Below the pieces are notes generated by a model. It did no database searches, had not been told where the DNA came from, and saw only the letters and a list, made by a program, of their open reading frames with translations. From the NCBI RefSeq assembly GCF_037975245.1, contig NC_092572.1, forward strand, positions 17,304,269 through 17,368,268: a stretch of DNA of 64,000 nt. The letters run 5' to 3'. The stretch is from Apostichopus japonicus (Eukaryota; Echinodermata; Holothuroidea; Aspidochirotida; Stichopodidae). The translations under genes were made by a program, and so were the position numbers. Shown piece after piece: positions 57,201 through 64,000 of the stretch (position 1 is the first letter of the stretch; the number at the start of each line of letters is the position of its first letter).

Positions 57201-60200
57201 ACTAATACTTACAGCTCCCCGTGTAGGCACTTGCTGTAAAAGATCGGCAAAAGACGTCATCACCCGGGGTTCGAACCAGGGATGCAAAAGAGAGTCTCGA
57301 TCATGAGCTCGTACAGTGCGCCGAGCCATCCCGCCACTGTATGGACTGAGATATTAGGTGGATTAACTAATACTTACAGCTCCCCGTGTAGGCACTTGCT
57401 GTAAAAGATCGGCAAAAGACGTCATCACCCGGGGTTCGAACCAGGGATGCAAAAGAGAGTCTCGATCATGAGCTCGTACAGTGCGCCGAGCCATCCCGCC
57501 ACTGTATGGACTGAGATATTAGGTGGATTAACTAATACTTACAGCTCCCCGTGTAGGCACTTGCTGTAAAAGATCGGCAAAAGACGTCATCACCCGGGGT
57601 TCGAACCAGGGATGCAAAAGAGAGTCTCGATCATGAGCTCGTACAGTGCGCCGAGCCATCCCGCCACTGTATGGACTGAGATATTAGGTGGATTAACTAA
57701 TACTTACAGCTCCCCGTGTAGGCACTTGCTGTAAAAGATCGGCAAAAGACGTCATCACCCGGGGTTCGAACCAGGGATGCAAAAGAGAGTCTCGATCATG
57801 AGCTCGTACAGTGCGCCGAGCCATCCCGCCACTGTATGGACTGAGATATTAGGTGGATTAACTAATACTTACAGCTCCCCGTGTAGGCACTTGCTGTAAA
57901 AGATCGGCAAAAGACGTCATCACCCGGGGTTCGAACCAGGGATGCAAAAGAGAGTCTCGATCATGAGCTCGTACAGTGCGCCGAGCCATCCCGCCACTGT
58001 ATGGACTGAGATATTAGGTGGATTAACTAATACTTACAGCTCCCCGTGTAGGCACTTGCTGTAAAAGATCGGCAAAAGACGTCATCACCCGGGGTTCGAA
58101 CCAGGGATGCAAAAGAGAGTCTCGATCATGAGCTCGTACAGTGCGCCGAGCCATCCCGCCACTGTATGGACTGAGATATTAGGTGGATTAACTAATACTT
58201 ACAGCTCCCCGTGTAGGCACTTGCTGTAAAAGATCGGCAAAAGACGTCATCACCCGGGGTTCGAACCAGGGATGCAAAAGAGAGTCTCGATCATGAGCTC
58301 GTACAGTGCGCCGAGCCATCCCGCCACTGTATGGACTGAGATATTAGGTGGATTAACTAATACTTACAGCTCCCCGTGTAGGCACTTGCTGTAAAAGATC
58401 GGCAAAAGACGTCATCACCCGGGGTTCGAACCAGGGATGCAAAAGAGAGTCTCGATCATGAGCTCGTACAGTGCGCCGAGCCATCCCGCCACTGTATGGA
58501 CTGAGATATTAGGTGGATTAACTAATACTTACAGCTCCCCGTGTAGGCACTTGCTGTAAAAGATCGGCAAAAGACGTCATCACCCGGGGTTCGAACCAGG
58601 GATGCAAAAGAGAGTCTCGATCATGAGCTCGTACAGTGCGCCGAGCCATCCCGCCACTGTATGGACTGAGATATTAGGTGGATTAACTAATACTTACAGC
58701 TCCCCGTGTAGGCACTTGCTGTAAAAGATCGGCAAAAGACGTCATCACCCGGGGTTCGAACCAGGGATGCAAAAGAGAGTCTCGATCATGAGCTCGTACA
58801 GTGCGCCGAGCCATCCCGCCACTGTATGGACTGAGATATTAGGTGGATTAACTAATACTTACAGCTCCCCGTGTAGGCACTTGCTGTAAAAGATCGGCAA
58901 AAGACGTCATCACCCGGGGTTCGAACCAGGGATGCAAAAGAGAGTCTCGATCATGAGCTCGTACAGTGCGCCGAGCCATCCCGCCACTGTATGGACTGAG
59001 ATATTAGGTGGATTAACTAATACTTACAGCTCCCCGTGTAGGCACTTGCTGTAAAAGATCGGCAAAAGACGTCATCACCCGGGGTTCGAACCAGGGATGC
59101 AAAAGAGAGTCTCGATCATGAGCTCGTACAGTGCGCCGAGCCATCCCGCCACTGTATGGACTGAGATATTAGGTGGATTAACTAATACTTACAGCTCCCC
59201 GTGTAGGCACTTGCTGTAAAAGATCGGCAAAAGACGTCATCACCCGGGGTTCGAACCAGGGATGCAAAAGAGAGTCTCGATCATGAGCTCGTACAGTGCG
59301 CCGAGCCATCCCGCCACTGTATGGACTGAGATATTAGGTGGATTAACTAATACTTACAGCTCCCCGTGTAGGCACTTGCTGTAAAAGATCGGCAAAAGAC
59401 GTCATCACCCGGGGTTCGAACCAGGGATGCAAAAGAGAGTCTCGATCATGAGCTCGTACAGTGCGCCGAGCCATCCCGCCACTGTATGGACTGAGATATT
59501 AGGTGGATTAACTAATACTTACAGCTCCCCGTGTAGGCACTTGCTGTAAAAGATCGGCAAAAGACGTCATCACCCGGGGTTCGAACCAGGGATGCAAAAG
59601 AGAGTCTCGATCATGAGCTCGTACAGTGCGCCGAGCCATCCCGCCACTGTATGGACTGAGATATTAGGTGGATTAACTAATACTTACAGCTCCCCGTGTA
59701 GGCACTTGCTGTAAAAGATCGGCAAAAGACGTCATCACCCGGGGTTCGAACCAGGGATGCAAAAGAGAGTCTCGATCATGAGCTCGTACAGTGCGCCGAG
59801 CCATCCCGCCACTGTATGGACTGAGATATTAGGTGGATTAACTAATACTTACAGCTCCCCGTGTAGGCACTTGCTGTAAAAGATCGGCAAAAGACGTCAT
59901 CACCCGGGGTTCGAACCAGGGATGCAAAAGAGAGTCTCGATCATGAGCTCGTACAGTGCGCCGAGCCATCCCGCCACTGTATGGACTGAGATATTAGGTG
60001 GATTAACTAATACTTACAGCTCCCCGTGTAGGCACTTGCTGTAAAAGATCGGCAAAAGACGTCATCACCCGGGGTTCGAACCAGGGATGCAAAAGAGAGT
60101 CTCGATCATGAGCTCGTACAGTGCGCCGAGCCATCCCGCCACTGTATGGACTGAGATATTAGGTGGATTAACTAATACTTACAGCTCCCCGTGTAGGCAC

Positions 60201-62272
60201 TTGCTGTAAAAGATCGGCAAAAGACGTCATCACCCGGGGTTCGAACCAGGGATGCAAAAGAGAGTCTCGATCATGAGCTCGTACAGTGCGCCGAGCCATC
60301 CCGCCACTGTATGGACTGAGATATTAGGTGGATTAACTAATACTTACAGCTCCCCGTGTAGGCACTTGCTGTAAAAGATCGGCAAAAGACGTCATCACCC
60401 GGGGTTCGAACCAGGGATGCAAAAGAGAGTCTCGATCATGAGCTCGTACAGTGCGCCGAGCCATCCCGCCACTGTATGGACTGAGATATTAGGTGGATTA
60501 ACTAATACTTACAGCTCCCCGTGTAGGCACTTGCTGTAAAAGATCGGCAAAAGACGTCATCACCCGGGGTTCGAACCAGGGATGCAAAAGAGAGTCTCGA
60601 TCATGAGCTCGTACAGTGCGCCGAGCCATCCCGCCACTGTATGGACTGAGATATTAGGTGGATTAACTAATACTTACAGCTCCCCGTGTAGGCACTTGCT
60701 GTAAAAGATCGGCAAAAGACGTCATCACCCGGGGTTCGAACCAGGGATGCAAAAGAGAGTCTCGATCATGAGCTCGTACAGTGCGCCGAGCCATCCCGCC
60801 ACTGTATGGACTGAGATATTAGGTGGATTAACTAATACTTACAGCTCCCCGTGTAGGCACTTGCTGTAAAAGATCGGCAAAAGACGTCATCACCCGGGGT
60901 TCGAACCAGGGATGCAAAAGAGAGTCTCGATCATGAGCTCGTACAGTGCGCCGAGCCATCCCGCCACTGTATGGACTGAGATATTAGGTGGATTAACTAA
61001 TACTTACAGCTCCCCGTGTAGGCACTTGCTGTAAAAGATCGGCAAAAGACGTCATCACCCGGGGTTCGAACCAGGGATGCAAAAGAGAGTCTCGATCATG
61101 AGCTCGTACAGTGCGCCGAGCCATCCCGCCACTGTATGGACTGAGATATTAGGTGGATTAACTAATACTTACAGCTCCCCGTGTAGGCACTTGCTGTAAA
61201 AGATCGGCAAAAGACGTCATCACCCGGGGTTCGAACCAGGGATGCAAAAGAGAGTCTCGATCATGAGCTCGTACAGTGCGCCGAGCCATCCCGCCACTGT
61301 ATGGACTGAGATATTAGGTGGATTAACTAATACTTACAGCTCCCCGTGTAGGCACTTGCTGTAAAAGATCGGCAAAAGACGTCATCACCCGGGGTTCGAA
61401 CCAGGGATGCAAAAGAGAGTCTCGATCATGAGCTCGTACAGTGCGCCGAGCCATCCCGCCACTGTATGGACTGAGATATTAGGTGGATTAACTAATACTT
61501 ACAGCTCCCCGTGTAGGCACTTGCTGTAAAAGATCGGCAAAAGACGTCATCACCCGGGGTTCGAACCAGGGATGCAAAAGAGAGTCTCGATCATGAGCTC
61601 GTACAGTGCGCCGAGCCATCCCGCCACTGTATGGACTGAGATATTAGGTGGATTAACTAATACTTACAGCTCCCCGTGTAGGCACTTGCTGTAAAAGATC
61701 GGCAAAAGACGTCATCACCCGGGGTTCGAACCAGGGATGCAAAAGAGAGTCTCGATCATGAGCTCGTACAGTGCGCCGAGCCATCCCGCCACTGTATGGA
61801 CTGAGATATTAGGTGGATTAACTAATACTTACAGCTCCCCGTGTAGGCACTTGCTGTAAAAGATCGGCAAAAGACGTCATCACCCGGGGTTCGAACCAGG
61901 GATGCAAAAGAGAGTCTCGATCATGAGCTCGTACAGTGCGCCGAGCCATCCCGCCACTGTATGGACTGAGATATTAGGTGGATTAACTAATACTTACAGC
62001 TCCCCGTGTAGGCACTTGCTGTAAAAGATCGGCAAAAGACGTCATCACCCGGGGTTCGAACCAGGGATGCAAAAGAGAGTCTCGATCATGAGCTCGTACA
62101 GTGCGCCGAGCCATCCCGCCACTGTATGGACTGAGATATTAGGTGGATTAACTAATACTTACAGCTCCCCGTGTAGGCACTTGCTGTAAAAGATCGGCAA
62201 AAGACGTCATCACCCGGGGTTCGAACCAGGGATGCAAAAGAGAGTCTCGATCATGAGCTCGTACAGTGCGCC
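51250..62272 (-). repeat. tRNA-like satellite: 67 tandem copies of a 165-bp unit
   Basis: The word CTCCCCGTGTAGGCAC recurs every 165 bp from 51275 to 62165, giving 67 copies that look identical by eye apart from the two ends. In each unit the minus strand has a tRNA-like head: box A-like TGGCTCGGCGCA (for example 51542-51553), a CTCATGA stretch like a Met-type anticodon loop, and a perfect box B GGTTCGAACCC (51493 region), with A and B 51 nt apart. The acceptor arm does not pair and a TTTT lies between the boxes, so it is a tRNA-derived repeat rather than a tRNA gene. A hairpin TTACAGC...GCTGTAA (51434-51464) sits beside it. The first copy lacks 12 bp after GATTAA. The last copy is cut at 62272 by a LINE. 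Confidence 0.92.
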
Positions 62273-62297
62273 TTTTTTTTTTTTTTTTTTTTTCTCT

Positions 62298-62303
62298 TTT
62301 ATT
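62298..62303 (-). terminator. Poly(A) signal of the LINE
   Basis: AATAAA on the minus strand, just ahead of the A tail. Confidence 0.7.
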
Positions 62304-62307
62304 GGTA

Positions 62308-62327
62308 GGCGAGCCCACTGGCTCACC
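62308..62327 (-). promoter_or_regulatory. 3' stem-loop of the LINE
   Basis: GGTGAGCC, a 4-nt loop, then GGCTCGCC: an 8-bp stem just upstream of the poly(A) signal. Many LINEs have a 3' hairpin that their own RT recognises; that role here is inference. Confidence 0.55.
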
Positions 62328-62631
62328 CATCTCAAAACACTACATATAATGAAATTTTACAGAAAATGTGAAAATAATAATAAAATTAATTGTAATAACT
62401 CGCAAATGTTGCTTTTTAAGCGACACTTCAAAATTGAATACTGTAAATACGGTTACTGAGTTTCCGAGACGTGTTTTACCTCCTTTACAACTTTGCTTTA
62501 GGTCCCAGTGAACTTATGTAGAAGATGAGAATGTGATTAAATGAATAAATTCTCAGATAAATAACGCAATTACCTTGAAACATTAAGGCAGAGTAAAAAA
62601 CTATTTCCAATAAAATCTAACTAAGTGGACA

Positions 62632-64000
62632 CTAACCTCTGTCGAAATTGTACGTATAGGTCGTGAAGATGCTTTTAGAGAGCACCACTTCACTTTGAGC
62701 AAATAGATCGAAAAAGGTTTCAATTTTATTGTTTCTGTTATACACATTATAAAGGAGGTATATTTTTTTCTTTACACTGTTATGAAAGAAACGTTCGATA
62801 TTAATATGGTAATTATTGTTAAGACATATGGCTCGGCTTTTCCAGATTGTACGCTTATAAGTATTTAGCAGAAAGTCGCAAAGAATTCCTTCCCTGCGTT
62901 TATTGCTAAGCCCCAGTCCGAGAAGAGTAGAGGCTCTCCATTGATTGACGTCGTCAATGTTATAAATACAGTTAAGTTTCTTTATCACGGTATTCCACAA
63001 CGGGAAAATAAGTGGGCAGTCAATGAATAGATGGATGACCGTTTCAATAGAATTACCACAAAACGTACAATCTGGAGTATCAACAATGTTAAACTTGCAG
63101 AGTTTATCGCTCGTATAGAGAATATTGTGCATAATTTTAAAGTCGATATCAGCATCGTGAAAACACTTCGGATTCCTATAGATGTTTTGCCAGCGATTAT
63201 CAAAGTCGATACCTCTAAACTGGTTATTCCAATGGTTTTCTCCTTTGGGGGGTTTGCCAACACTGTTACGTAACAGACTAGTCGTCTGTTTGCACGTAAG
63301 CTTAGAAGGGTCTATAACCTTAGAACCACTCGTGAATGTGACCACGATATCAATGTCTAACTGACAAGAAACAATTATATCTGAAGAATAGATTTCTGTC
63401 ATCCATTCTTCGGGGATTGCCTTAGCAATTATTTCAATGTACTCCCGAACTTCTTCTATAGAGAGGGGGTTATTTGGATTAGTTGTATGAATGCAATCAT
63501 GAACCGCCTCAGCTGGTAAGCGAGAAGGGATTATCTCATACATGAGGTCACTAACCCTGATAATTCCACCATCAATAAAATGACTATTGAAAAGAGTGGA
63601 AGCTTTGCTATTACGAATGAAAGGATTGTGAAAAATTGGCTGGTGGAGAATCTCTTCTCTTGTTTGTGGAGGTCTTACTTGACCTCTACTTAGCCTTTTC
63701 CACGCTAACAACATTTCACGATAAAATGGGCTGAGCAGTCGAATAGATTTGTCGTCGGGAACGATTTGGAAAATACTTAGTCCTAGCTGCATGTTTTCAT
63801 AATGATTAAGAAAATACATAATTAACTTATTCAATTTCATATTAATATTTTTACTTAAAATCTTACTGATATACTTGATTCTTAATGCATCACGAATAAC
63901 TCCAATATCACTAAGATTAAGGCCCCCTTTGTTACATGGTAAAAGTAGAGTTGAATACTGAATAGATGGCTTCTTGCCATTCCAGATAAAATCGGTAACA
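62632..64000 (-). CDS. LINE ORF2 C-terminal region (5' partial)
   Basis: 456 codons are open from the window edge to the stop at 62632-62634, with no break. It starts VTDFIWNGKKPSIQYSTLLL, then PCNKGGLNLSDIG, the post-palm block of L1 and Tx1 polymerases (FIW-G-KP...LP-KGGL-L). An internal Met at 63838-63840 is not the start. A C-terminal zinc knuckle CTFCGNSIETVIHLFIDC and PLWNTV follow near 63010-63080; the chain ends TYTYNFDRG. The upstream endonuclease and RT catalytic blocks lie outside the window. The protein copies its RNA at a nicked chromosomal target. Confidence 0.85.
   Translation of the reverse strand, partial: VTDFIWNGKKPSIQYSTLLLPCNKGGLNLSDIGVIRDALRIKYISKILSKNINMKLNKLIMYFLNHYENMQLGLSIFQIVPDDKSIRLLSPFYREMLLAWKRLSRGQVRPPQTREEILHQPIFHNPFIRNSKASTLFNSHFIDGGIIRVSDLMYEIIPSRLPAEAVHDCIHTTNPNNPLSIEEVREYIEIIAKAIPEEWMTEIYSSDIIVSCQLDIDIVVTFTSGSKVIDPSKLTCKQTTSLLRNSVGKPPKGENHWNNQFRGIDFDNRWQNIYRNPKCFHDADIDFKIMHNILYTSDKLCKFNIVDTPDCTFCGNSIETVIHLFIDCPLIFPLWNTVIKKLNCIYNIDDVNQWRASTLLGLGLSNKRREGILCDFLLNTYKRTIWKSRAICLNNNYHINIERFFHNSVKKKIYLLYNVYNRNNKIETFFDLFAQSEVVLSKSIFTTYTYNFDRG

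Larger units (their letters stand above)
62273..64000 (-). mobile_element. L1/Tx1-type LINE inserted in the satellite
   Basis: On the minus strand the element ends in a 21-A tail (62273-62293) that abuts GGCGCACTGTACGAGC of the satellite. It has a 3' UTR (62294-62631) with AATAAA and a stem-loop, and an open ORF2 that runs off the window. Its 5' end and target duplication are outside the window. The intact frame and clean tail point to recent insertion. Confidence 0.85.

Noticed and set aside
51250-62272. CRISPR-like array of regular repeats
   Set aside because: The whole 165-bp unit repeats with no variable spacers, and the surrounding sequence is an animal genome.

Overview
The window is nuclear DNA of a marine invertebrate animal. 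It has intron-split genes with GT/AG borders, a very high load of eukaryotic transposons, long TA runs and tRNA-derived repeats. The mix of Jockey- and Tx1-like LINEs, Penelope-like elements, a Ty3/gypsy element, Mutator-like and hAT elements and P2RX7-domain genes fits a deuterostome such as an echinoderm. That placement is inference; nothing here fixes the species. Host coding sequence is sparse. The best supported are the last two exons of SRP68 (3199-4773, +), four exons of an unidentified acidic, coiled-coil protein with a LIR-like motif near its C-terminus (17568-24325, -), and a P2RX7 intracellular-domain exon (39690-39866, +). Weaker candidates are an exon at 28831-28957 (-) and an HNH-like reading frame at 36844-37065 (-).

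Layout. 1-2990: decayed Jockey-type LINE. 3199-4773: end of SRP68. 5.7-8.3 kb: tRNA-like repeats, including seven tandem 161-bp units. 8.9-16.6 kb: transposon graveyard, with a second Jockey-type copy split by a hAT element that is itself split by a smaller relative (both with exact 8-bp target duplications), a TA-flanked MITE, another hAT, and a 1.6-kb inverted-repeat element packed with phased ACTTAAGT palindromes. 17.1-24.3 kb: TA satellite and the LIR-like gene. 25.4-28.1 kb: Penelope-like element between direct repeats. 30.1-42.5 kb: three damaged copies of a Mutator-like transposase unit, the first split by a 3.9-kb pogo/mariner-like element that holds a 1.5-kb hAT-like element. 43.0-47.3 kb: LTR, primer binding site and a gag-protease-RT remnant of a Ty3/gypsy element. 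47.3-48.9 kb: 3' ends of a Penelope-like element (-) and a LINE (+).

51250-62272: an 11-kb array of 67 tandem copies of a 165-bp unit, apparently identical by eye except at the two ends. Each unit carries a tRNA-like region on the minus strand (perfect box B, imperfect box A) and a small hairpin. The array is cut inside box A by the poly(A) end of a minus-strand L1/Tx1-type LINE whose ORF2 is still open at the window edge. This array and its LINE junction are the most interesting part of the window: a tRNA-derived satellite of nucleosome-scale period, possibly used as an insertion target.
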